Below, piece after piece: positions 1-10,507 of a stretch of 64,000 bases of DNA. A program made the translations under genes and the position numbers. The notes below the pieces were generated by a model, which saw only the letters and a program-made list of their open reading frames with translations, did no database searches and was not told where the DNA came from. This stretch comes from Immersiella caudata. Lineage: Eukaryota; Ascomycota; Sordariomycetes; Sordariales; Lasiosphaeriaceae. Each line of letters begins with the position of its first letter. Position 1 is the stretch's first letter. Location: NCBI GenBank assembly GCA_030512335.1, contig JAULSU010000006.1:868001-932000 (forward strand), read 5' to 3'.

Positions 1-3000
1 CCCATCCCGCTCTGTACTCCAGCGCGGGCGGCCCTCTGACATCGCGTTGAGTGCCCTGTAACAAACCATGTGGGTACCCCACACCGCGCCCCGAGCAGAG
101 GTGACTTGCCATCGCGGCGGAATCTCAAGGGTTTTTGCGGTAGATTGTCCGCGGCCCACCACTATCGTTTTGGCAGCATCACCCGCGTTGTTGGCCCGCG
201 TTGTTCCTGCCTGGCAGGGTTACGGAGTACCCACCCGCTAAATTACCCCACCTGATTTAGCGACCCCGTTCTGGTGATCGGTGACCCACCGCGATAATGG
301 CGGAGAAGGGAACGAGGAACGCTCGGGTCGAGGAAGGATGCCCCCAGGAGCGACCACCGCGGCAGCGGCAGCGCTTCGAGCACAACCTGGAAAATTGAGG
401 CTCTGCTGGAGATTGCTGCGAGCGTGCCGGGACTTCGTCGCGCCCGAGTCGCATCCCCTAGCACCCAACACCCGCCCATTGGTGCTCGAGGTCCCACGGG
501 GATCTGACGCGATACATTTGCACAAGTGCCGTACAGATTACGATACATATTACAACTAACAACCGGCACACGGAAACTGAACGGTGATGGGTGAAATTAA
601 TCCCCTTCCCTGTCAGTGTCAACCCACAGACCGCTCGCTCGCCGCACAGCGACCCGGGCTCATCAGCTGTCGCAGCTTGTGCTGCGTTCCCGCCCAGCTC
701 GCGGTCGAGGCCGTCGTGCCGATTGCCAGGAGGCGCGGGTACATCCTCCATCCGCGAACACCGACGGTGTGGCTTGCCGACTGGCTCGAAGAAGGAAGCA
801 GAGGCCCGTCCCAAGTTTCGTTATGTCCAGACCCGCCACCACGCACAACTTCAATGGCGTCCACGGCGGTGGACGCTCCACCTGAAATTGGCGTTTTTCA
901 CTGGCGGCAAGTGATGACGGTAACGACCCCTCCTTTGGTCGGCGATATCAGTGGTGGCTTTCGAGCCCAGCCATGATCGCCAGCTGGACAAGTCATCAAA
1001 GACCGCATCCACCACCACCACCCCTCCATCACTGTCGCGACACGTGCCTGTGGCCGTTGCTCGCTTCGTTTCTCGCTCGTCGCGGAAAAGAGATTTCTTG
1101 GGAGCCAACGAGAAATTGACCCACGGCAGTTGCATTAGACGTTCCAAGGCGAGGGTAACGGAGACATGGGACTGGTCGCCTTCAGTGGGGATCGCAACTG
1201 CACTACGCCCGGTTGAAGAGCGAACACCGTCCGCGCTTGATCACCGCTATCAGACCATTCAAAGAGCGACGCGAAGGCTAGTCCCGCGATTGGGCATGCC
1301 ACACCTGCCAGCGTCCACTCATCGAAACCACCAACCTCAGGGCGGAGGTGTGGAGCCGGGAAAGCGGCGCTTCCCGTGCTATCAGGGATGTGGTATCCCC
1401 GCGGCTTGGAACGGCATGTTCCTTGTCGCTCTCTTCCCGCCCTAGCTGGCGACATCGACAAAGAGGGCGATCCACCACCACCACCTGGACTTGATCAGAG
1501 CGCAGAGACGACAGACGCACTGTATAGCTGCCACGGCGACATGACACAATCCCGTGTTCCAACCTCTCGCGCGAGACGGCAATTTCAGCTTGCAGTGGTG
1601 CATCGTCCTGTATCGTTACTTCGCAGAATGTCGGCATCGTGATTCGCAGTTTTCGGCACACCGCAATCCTTTCCGCCGCCCCCAGGTTACAGCGAGGGTT
1701 ACGAAAGGGGTCTGCGACGACCTCCCAGCTGTGATCCTCCCCTCGAAGTCAGTAGCTTGCTGCCAATACACCCGAGAGCTGAAAGCAGCCAAATAACACC
1801 CCGCGGCTATTTCTGTTTTGATGAGCATGTGCAGCGCACGCGGCCCCAATGCAACCGACCTGCAATTTGGTCTCGGGCTCGATGAGCAACTGCTGCGCTC
1901 CTTACCGTGGAGTTGGGATTCCGAGGCCGCTGTCCATGTCATCAACCCGAGATGTCTTCACCGGAAACCTGAATGGGCTAGCTAATCTATCGCGTCACCG
2001 AATGCTCCCCCGCTTGATGACTTAGAGACCCACCGCTCGGTGTTGACCACGGCGGGGACGGGAATTGATTGCGGGGATGTTGTCACCGAAGTCAGCGGGC
2101 CCGCTGCAAGACATTCGACGGAAGATGCACATTCGGTATCCAGAACCAGCGCAGACACTCAACTGCGATACACTGCAACTTACAGATGAATCTGCATGTT
2201 GCAGGTCCAAGTCGCTCCACATTTAGGCTGTTTCGATACTATCTGTGGCCCTAATCGTAGTGTATTGTGGCAGTGCACTCTCCGCTAACTGATGGAAGCT
2301 CTGCTCTGTTTCTTCATATTTACCGCGTTCGGTGTGCCACCCAGGCATGGATGGTCCGCACGCCCTCTATTGGCTGCTGGTGAGGCGCCCAAGATAGCGC
2401 AGCCGCCTTACGACCCACCAGCATCCTGTGGCTCCGAAGACACCGTCGCTGCAGTCAGGCAGTTCAAACGATCATACATGTGGGGACTTTTGATATCTTC
2501 TCCCGTCTAGGCAGCAGCGAGCTTCCGATCGTCTTGCAAAAGAGGCCGGCAATTGCGGTACCCAAAGTTGGTGCTCACGATGGGTCTCGTGAGGGTGTCA
2601 GTGGTTTTCCAACACCGCATCTGTTACCGCGCTGTTCCGACTCACTCGGCTCTGTTCTTGTTGGCCTCACTTGGATCTTGGGCGAACAAGCGTCGAAGAT
2701 ACCACACGTTGGGCCCAGATCGTTTGTCATGTTGTTTCTTCTGGTTCAGAAAAGGCCAAGACACAACTGTCTTGCGATCCAAGAAACCCGGGGACACCAA
2801 AGGACCAGACTGGGCGCCGCAGCGCCTCGATCAGAGACAGCCCCAAGCCAACAAGCCCCCCCTAGCGGCCCCGTTGAACCCCTGTTAGAGCTTGACGACG
2901 ACGTCGAAGGAGAAAACGAAACATGGCCCAGGTCTGGCTGCGCCGCTGGTCGCTGGCCGGTAGCTACCAGAAGGAAGGATGGAAGGACTTGACCTTGCGT

Positions 3001-4465
3001 GAAAGCCGGCCGAGTACAGACCGCTTGATTTCGATCGCGCTTGTTTGAAGGGTGCCAAATGGCTCGGGTCGGTGGTCGGCTGCGGGGCCTTCACTGCATT
3101 TGCCAACCCCTCGCTCAGGTCTGCCGATCGAAACGACAACGACAACCCTCCTGTGACGCGACGTGCCTACCGCTGCGACTTGTTATTGGCGACACCTAGT
3201 TCTCGCTCCTCCACTCCTCGTGCTCCGTGAGCAACTTACAACGTCGGCGGAAATTAGCCTTACTGCCTTACGCTTCCGGCCTCCCGGAAGTCTTCCCCTT
3301 TTTCGCCTCTCGTGACGATGACGTGGTTACCCGAACATGGTTTGCCAGCTTGAGCCGCATCGTATCAAACGGATTATCGCAGCTCCCTTCTTGCGCGGGG
3401 CCTATGTGGTGTAGCAAAAAAGATCGCAGCAGCATGCAGGTAGGAGGCGCTAACCACGGCCTCTGGATGCCGTCGGGACAACCAATCTGACCGACCCATA
3501 GTTGCAGTGATCCCCATCCCCCTCTTGGCTCTCAACCCTACACTTACAAGCACTCTATCTCGCACTCTACGGACCCAAGCCTGGAATACCCGGGCCCAGC
3601 CCAGCCCATCCCTACCACACAGCCCTTTGGGATCTTTCAGCGCAATACGTGACAGTGACTGTGACAAATCCCTCCAAACCGTGCGCGACATCTTCAGCCG
3701 CACCCGGGTCGAACTCGTCGATATGGCTGACGCCCACCTTCGTAACCACGCATCAATTGGGAAAATATCGCCCCCATCCACCCTCTATCACCGCGCGGCA
3801 TGTCACCTTTTGCCAAGACGGAGCTGAAGTCCTCAAGAGGTTCGAGGTTCAAACAAGGGTGTGGTTTCGTCATCATTCGAGGCCATCCGGCGTCGTCATG
3901 TCTATCTATCGCAGTCGCATCATACGAGAAGAAGCCAAAGCGAAAAAATGAGAAAGTCTAGAACCAAGAATATCCATCTCATGTTCCCTGCCTGCGGGGG
4001 GCTGCCGCTCATGCCCACGCAGTGAAAGAAGAAAAAAAAGGCCAAATGGGAAACTAAGTCCCCGCCTGCGCAGGTAAGGTACGACAGCTCGTTGACTCGC
4101 CAATGCCCGACCTGCGTTGTTGGCGTTGGTGCCCCCAAACGCAAAGGACCAAACAACCTGAAACCCCAACCATCCAACCAACCAACCAACCATCCATCCA
4201 TCCATCCCATGGTCATTAGATCTTCCAAAATTAAACTGAAGCGAGCCCAAGGGCCGTCTCGTCGTAAACCAATCCGTAGCCAGAGCGCGGGTACTCGTAC
4301 CTGGCGCCTACTCGCTGGTCGTTTCGCTCGTTAGAAAAATGGGGGTATCAAAACGGGTCGAGTGTGTGTTGTACAAATGGCAAAGAGGGCGCGTAAATCA
4401 GTCATAATATTGCGTACTGTCATGTCGTTGATCAATCAGAAAGCAAGCTGGGAAGGGAAAAGTGT
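1..4465. other. Intergenic region, no gene recognised
   Basis: Short open frames exist on both strands, but none has family motifs or a credible splice pattern, and their translations are rich in Arg, Ser, Pro, Cys and Trp, as expected of GC-rich non-coding DNA. The tract ends at the 3' end of the minus-strand zinc-finger gene. The only structured element seen is a tetranucleotide microsatellite near 4171. Confidence 0.5.
4171..4207. repeat. CCAA/CATC tetranucleotide microsatellite
   Basis: Several tandem CCAA units run into tandem CATC units. The repeat lies about 260 bp beyond the stop codon of the minus-strand C2H2 gene. Confidence 0.85.
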
Positions 4466-7400
4466 TCACTCCTTTGAGCAACGACTGCAGACGTGGTGTC
4501 CGCATTCGGCCTCCAGGCAGGTCGTCGTGACTGCGTGTTGCCAGAAGTTGTTGGTGTTGCAATTGCACTGCATAGGTAGGGTGTTAGTAGGCAGCGACAT
4601 AGATGGGAAAGCATCTGATAGGATGATAGGAAAGGGGGTAGGGAGAGACATACACAAAACCAAATTAGAAACTGGTTGCTGTCCTTGCGGCTTGAGCAGT
4701 GCTTGGCGCGCTTGCTCTGGGAAGAGGAAGTGCCGGCGTCATGGCGGCGCTTGCGAGAGTGGGAGTCGGTCGCGTGGCTAGTTTGGATGGCAGGTCGCGG
4801 GTTCTGCGGGAGGATCTCCTCAAAGGTCTCGGCTGGTTCGAGCTCGATGCTCTTCCAGTCCTTGATGTCCATCTTGTCAAAGCCCTCCTTGCCGGTGAAG
4901 TGCGAGTCGATATGATCAAAGCGCGCCGAGCAGGCGAGGCCGCCATTTTTGCCGAACTCGATGGTCTTCTTGCAGAAGCCGCACCAAAAGCGGGACTCGA
5001 AGTTGCGGCCGTTACGGCAGTCGGTGCAGCGTTCCTCGATGGTCTTTGCGTCGGCGATGCCGTGGTCTTTGTCCAAGTGGTTCTTGAAGGTTTCTCGACG
5101 ATGGCAGATCTTATTGCACACAACAGGGGCGACAGAAGGGGAGGCACTGCCGTCCCTCAGCACCTCGGCGCACTTCCAGAACTCGAGTTGGATGTGCTGG
5201 CTGTTTTCGTGGCGCTTCCAGTCATTTTTGCTTCCGAAGCGCTTGTCACAGTCCGCATGTGTGCAGGCATATGGCTTCTCGTGGCGCTTCATGTGTTTTC
5301 TGAATTCTGTCAGTATCACTGGGGGGGAATTCAGGGGGCTGACGCACTTGAGTTCGCAGGGCCGCTTGAACTTCTTCGCACACCCGCTCTCCTGACACGG
5401 GACTTCAGCGCCCTCCCTCTCCGGGGCGGCTGGTGGGTTTGGCGTGCCCTCCTGGGCCTTGGCCTCCTCTTCCATTGCTTTTCGGTACCCGAGCTTCGCG
5501 ACGAGCTTGTCCAGCTCGCTCTTGTCCAGCTCGCCCATCAACTTTTGCAGGGTTGCACTGACGTCAGACACGTCAAGGGCTACATCTCCAAGCGACGCCT
5601 TCGCAGATACCGCCTTGGACGACATTGGTTCCTTCACAGCACAGGGGGCTACAGTGCCCTTAGTGTTGGGACCCGCGGCCCTCTCGGGCTCATGGAAGAG
5701 CTTCCGCACGTCACCTAGAGCTTCTGCTGCTTCCGGTCCTCTGGCTGCTTCGGAACCGACCGCATCGCGGAGTCTGGCCAGCTCACTGCCATCGTGAGAA
5801 CGGCCCTGCTCGGCGGGTTCCCGCCCCAGTCTTGCTGTGAGTGACTGCCCTGGGTCTTGGACGTAGAGGTCATCTCCTTGGGGCTTCTCCTGGCTTTTAT
5901 CCTCGGGCTGACAGTACTGGTCATCTGCTCCCTGTGCCATCGCTTCAACGGCATGACTTTCCCTCATCGGAGATACCAGATCCGCCGGATTCAATACACC
6001 AGTCCTGAGTGCGTGAGACTCTTGGTACAGCTCCGTTGGGCCTGTCGCCATAAATTCATGAGCTTGACTCTGACTCCCGAACTCCGAGAGAGTCGAGTGC
6101 AGCTCCGTGTGCAAATGATCGCTGTCCGAGGAATCCTGTTCTTGGTGCTGTGAATCATCCTCGTCCAGCTGGTCCGATGGACTTTGGTCATCGACCGGCC
6201 CTTGGTGTTGTGATGCCTCCAAAACGGCACCTAGGTGGCTGTATCCAATCTCTCCGCTTGGAGGACCGGAGGATTCCTGGCTCTGGTCCATTCCAATCCA
6301 TGGAGAAAGACGCTCCGACTGAGCGGGCATGTCCACTTGCGCGACCGATGTGCCCAGGTATGCCAAATCCTCGTTTGTTGAAGGCCTAAAGAGGTGAGCT
6401 TGAACCAGGGCTACCAAGACAGAGAGAGGCTTACCTGATTTCATAACCGCTCAGATCCCCTTCAGCATTGATGATTATGCCATGCACCCTCTTTAGGTGC
6501 TGTTTGAAGTTATCTGCCCTTGGCCAAAGCTTCAGCTTTGTCTTGCACGCCCCCTCAGCGCAACGAAACTTGAGCCCCTCGGCGCGATGGACCGACTGCT
6601 GGTGCCGAGCGAGGTCATTCTGGGTACCGAATCCCTGGGTACGGGGGCACTCGGGCGCGTCGCAACGGAAGGGCTTTTCATGCCGCAGCTTGTGTTTGCT
6701 AAGACACCATGTGAGTGAGAGTCTACGAGGGAACAGCACGGGAGGCATACTTGAGCTCGGCCTTTGTCTTGACCGAGGCCTTACATGTTGGGCACACCCG
6801 GTAGGAGGGCTCTGGGTTAGCTGGAGAATGCTGCGGGTTCCAGTGCTTTTCCCCAGTGACAGAAACACTGTCTTGACCTTGGCTGTGCTGGGAGTGAAGA
6901 TGAAGATCCGAGAAGGGTTGGACGAAGCTTTGCGTCTCAGTGCCACGGTCCGGGTCGCCGTAGGTGGACTCTACGACGCTCTTCCTTGTCAAGTTTTCGA
7001 CAACGCTTTGACTATAGTATGCAGAATCCGCTCCGAAATCCGACAGGGCGGTCGGCTCCTCACGGTAACTGAAATTATCATAGCCATACGATCCTTGGTG
7101 CCTGGGTCCAAATACACCGGGCTTGCTGGGTGCGTTCGCTCGCAATGGATCCCACGGCCCATCGCGCATAAAATTGGCAAAAGGAAGAGAAGCTCCGTTC
7201 CGGCCAGAGTCCCGCGGCAGGCCTGGATGGCCATGACTGGCAACACTGGGGTAGTCGCCGAACTGATCAGGTTGACCTACAAACAACCCATACTGCTGGT
7301 TGAGTGATTCCATCTCTGTCGCTCTGGCGAGAGCATCCATGCCAAAGGAATCCGGAGACCCCGGGACAGCACCGCCAGGTGCGGAATGGCTGATGATGTT

Positions 7401-7506
7401 GAAGAGCTGAACAGCAATCAGAAAGGAGCGAAGACAAGAGAGATATACAGGAAATAAGGCCTACCGAGCCCTGCTCGCCCTGCGAGTACCGTATTTGCTG
7501 CGACAT
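4466..7506 (-). CDS. C2H2 zinc-finger protein with two three-finger arrays (six exons)
   Basis: Putative nuclear DNA-binding regulator of about 915 residues. I read six exons: 7465-7506, 6751-7406, 6435-6698, 5348-6385, 4654-5299 and 4466-4567; phases agree at every junction. Classical fingers lie near residues 219-239, 243-270 and 275-303, and again near 651-673, 677-702 and 708-745. In each set the first two are joined by an HEKP linker. Exon joining is supported by protein logic: finger 1 is completed across intron 2 and finger 4 across intron 4. Intron 4 has an ACTGAC branch site. Between the arrays is a long acidic Gln/Ser/Asp-rich segment. The C-terminus is Cys/His-rich (Cys-Asn-Cys, then CLEAEC and CSRC), a pattern seen in fungal C2H2 proteins of unknown function. 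The first exon encodes only 14 residues, and a start 12 nt upstream (7518) is also possible. The target genes are unknown. Confidence 0.85.
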
Positions 7507-8158
7507 GGCACTGTGCATCCACGTTAGTCACCAACAACCAGCACATCTCGGGCACTGGGCAAACCGACAACCTGGGATCTGGAAGATCAGCGCAGCGGCG
7601 GTGGGTGATGACGAGGCAAGGCCAGCACTCTGGAGAGGGGTATCAGTACGTTGCCAGCACGATGAGCGCGGCAAGATGGAGGTCCGCCCGATGTTTGAGG
7701 CAAACGCTCGAGGCAAAAGTAAAGCAAGTGATGGCACTTGGCAGCGATGACCCGTAGAGCAAAAGACAAGGAGAGTGATGAAAGGGTGAGAAGAGAAAGT
7801 GAGAAGGCGGTCGAGACCATGGAAGAGACGGTCACTCACGACGATGGCCAGTGATCGGGGACGAGCTGCCAGTGCGGACGAATGGCAAGCCGGGGGAGAG
7901 CTTCCGTAGGCCCCGATTGTAAAAGATAAAAAGAGACCGGGGCTGTCGACGAAAGTTCCGACCGAGACTGAATGAGAAGAGATCGATGGACCGAGGGCGC
8001 GAAGCGGTGCCCGGTGCGGCGACGGTGGACTTGGGAAGTGGGAAAATGGCGCCCTGCCACTGCCTAACCAGACATTCCTTTCCAACACTCAACGACCTTG
8101 GGATGACGGATGCCCTGGGGGGCGACGAGTGAGGGCTGCAGCTACAAACGGGCGAGTC

Positions 8159-8191
8159 GGACTCGAATCGGGTCGAGCAGAGTTCGAGTCC
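8159..8191. repeat. Perfect 9-bp inverted repeat with 15-nt spacer
   Basis: GGACTCGAA at 8159-8167 is matched by TTCGAGTCC at 8183-8191. It lies about 650 bp upstream of the C2H2 start codon, so it could be a dimeric protein site or a chance palindrome. The flanks do not fold as a tRNA. Confidence 0.6.
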
Positions 8192-10040
8192 AGCGTGCGG
8201 CAGTTTTGACGAGCGAAAAGAAGGGAGATGGAATGGCCCGTTCCTGTTCTGTCCGCATCACGGCCAGAAATCAGGCAACCAAGTGCCTTGTCGGGTTGCC
8301 CGCCTCACTTTTCCGCCTGCGTTTTCGGTGACTGCTGAGGTTGGCCAATCAGATCCGCCAGGCCCAAATTTGGTCCAACGGTTCTCGGTGAGAGGCGGCC
8401 CTCGAGACGGGCAGCTGGCCAGTTTGTGACCCTTGCGAAACTTGCCATCACGTGCTGATAAGAGAGCAGAACGGCTATCTCAAGCTTCACGCCAACCAAT
8501 CAATCGTCGCCTATGCACGCAATGCTCAACTTCCACTTGGCATCTCTTTGCCATGTTACACAAGACCACAACCCAACGACGGTGGACTACGCGGGCAGAT
8601 GCAACGTCATTTCGCCGACCTCGGAGTTTGTCAAAGCTGATTCAAATGCTGATTTGCAATGGATAGGCCTCCAAGCATGCGCTCAACAGCGCTTCGATGC
8701 TCGACGTGGCAGCAGGCCGATTGGACCCACCTCGTCAAGCAGGTGGGCGTGTCGTCACGGAGGCCATCACCAGCAAGGTTCTCAGCTCGTCAACCAGGTT
8801 AGTGGAAAACGCCAAACCTCCGGAGTTGCTTCTTGCATTACCGCGGGTGGAGATGGATGGCAGAGGAGTCTTTGAGAACTTCAACCTTGGCCAAAGAGGA
8901 TTCTGCAGCTCTTTGGACAGACGGCAGCCCGCATAACCCTCTGCATTTGCGCAACCCGACTAAGTGTCTTGTACGACATTACCCAAGGTGTCAACTCGCC
9001 TACCACACCCCTCTATCAGCCATGACGAGCGAAAGTTTGCTCTCTCTCGCCTGCCAGCCAGACAGCGTGCTGCGCTGCTTGCACGGCTTGTTCTCAGCAT
9101 CCACACACCCTGGCATGCGTCGCTGGCCCATTACCACACAAACAGAGGAGGGAGCCGCGTCGAGACGGCGGCTCTGCGGTACAGACGCGCCAGTCGCAAA
9201 GAGAGCGCCTGCAGGGCAGGCAGGACCGTGTTTGCTCCGGGTTCGGCCGCGATGGACAGCCGCAGCGCCGGTTCTTGCAGAGCGCCTCCCGAAGCGGACC
9301 GACTAAAAACACATCACCCCAAGAACCCTGCACCCTTGCAATATCATCGATATGACGCGCACGGGAAGAAGCGCGGTCGGTCTTGGACGGGCAAAAAGAA
9401 AATCCGCTCGTCGTTCAGCGTCAGATATCTCTCACGTGTACGCCGGGCTCGAGCGACACTTGGTCTTGGCTGCTTCCATACACATTGTGCCATGGATGCG
9501 ATGTCAGATTGGCATATGCAGCTGCAGGTTTTCTGGCCGGTCCACCAAACCGTGTCGCCAAATTTGTTTGCAAGCTATTCTCAGCCCTCTCTGGACCACA
9601 GGCGGCTTCCCCATTGCATCTGAGCCCATTGGAGAATGCCCTTCACATGGCATCGGTTGATGGCCCAGCCACGCCGGTCAAGATGCTCGTCTCCAACTCT
9701 CGCTTCGGCAGGATGTGGCCCAAGATGTGATCAGTCACTCGAGCTGGAGCTGCTGGCTGTGATGGAAACCACCTAGCGGGCTTCGCCGTCTCCATTACAC
9801 ATCGAGCAATGTCGTCCTACGAAGCGTGATGTTTGGCAGCTGTTGTGACTTTGTCATGGTGGAAACTGCGGAGGTGCTTGGAATTGAGTCGATGTCTCAG
9901 GCCATCCAAGCGCCGTCCTCGACTATAAAATCTCCTCCTGCTTGCTCATGACACAGCCGCAGTCATGGCCATCATCTTGTATTTGGCTCGCTCTCAACCT
10001 TACAGGCAGACATCGAGTGCAACTGTCGAGTGCCAACTCC

Positions 10041-10060
10041 GCTCGGCTCGGCTCGGCTCG
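10041..10060 (+). repeat. (GCTCG)4 pentanucleotide repeat
   Basis: Four perfect tandem copies lie about 230 bp upstream of the start codon of the small Cys/His-rich gene. Confidence 0.85.
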
Positions 10061-10214
10061 TGATCAAAGAGAGGTCTTGATCGGTCTTTCACATTTCTTT
10101 GTGGCTCTGTCCGTCACCAGGTATGCGGGAATATGTGACCGAAGTTTCGCCAACTCAGCTAATATTCTCTATAATATAGTCCACTACACCCCCAGACGAG
10201 ACCGAGAAGGCGTT

Positions 10215-10220
10215 TATAAA
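10215..10220 (+). promoter_or_regulatory. TATA box of the small Cys/His-rich gene
   Basis: TATAAA lies 66 bp upstream of the ATG at 10286, a fitting distance for a short leader. A second TATAAA-like site lies about 360 bp upstream of the ATG. Confidence 0.55.
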
Positions 10221-10285
10221 GGCGCAGGATTCCACCTTCAGGCTTTTCCTCCACGCAGCCCCGACCGGGCCGTCCAACCGAGAAG

Positions 10286-10507
10286 ATGTGCGACTACGAG
10301 GAGTTCATGTTCACGTGCGGACACTCAACGATCCGGTTCCAGTCTTACTGCCATGCTGCGCGAAATGCCCCCCTTCATCAGTGTTTCAGCGTCAAGAGAC
10401 TCAAGAACATCTGGGACCAAACGTACCCCTGCGAGGGCTGCCAGGAACGTATGAGGCAAGAAGCAGAGGCACAGAGGCGTGGCCACTACAGTAAGATGAA
10501 TCACTAG
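10286..10507 (+). CDS. Small Cys/His-rich protein, putative zinc binder (73 aa)
   Basis: The protein opens MCDYEEFMFTCGHST and carries spaced Cys and His residues: C2, C11, H13, C22, H23, an HQC motif, then a closing C-x2-C in YPCEGCQERM. This layout suggests one or two structural zinc sites. Similar very short proteins with this opening occur in Sordariomycetes, to my knowledge without an assigned function. The start follows a TATA box by 66 bp. The last codons contain GTAAGA, a possible donor, so a spliced form with a different C-terminus from about 10556 cannot be excluded; the simple 73-residue frame is preferred. The cell compartment is unknown; there is no signal peptide or membrane segment. 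Confidence 0.65.
   Translation: MCDYEEFMFTCGHSTIRFQSYCHAARNAPLHQCFSVKRLKNIWDQTYPCEGCQERMRQEAEAQRRGHYSKMNH

Larger units (their letters stand above)
7519..10285. other. Intergenic region: C2H2 promoter side and promoter of small Cys/His gene
   Basis: The left part is the upstream region of the minus-strand C2H2 gene and the right part the upstream region of the plus-strand gene at 10286. No convincing gene was seen. It holds a 9-bp inverted repeat at 8159-8191, a (GCTCG)4 repeat at 10041-10060 and TATA-like sequences near 9926 and 10215. Confidence 0.5.

Noticed and set aside
4699..5718. 339-codon plus-strand frame across the C2H2 gene
   Set aside because: It is the antisense shadow of minus-strand exons that carry clear zinc-finger motifs and splice sites; the translation has no family features.
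6468..7307. 279-codon plus-strand frame antisense to the C2H2 gene
   Set aside because: It overlaps exons 2 and 3 of the zinc-finger gene on the other strand and shows no domain.
8150..8200. TTCGAGTCC resembling a tRNA T-loop
   Set aside because: The flanking bases do not form the T stem, and no acceptor stem or A box is seen; it is part of an inverted repeat.
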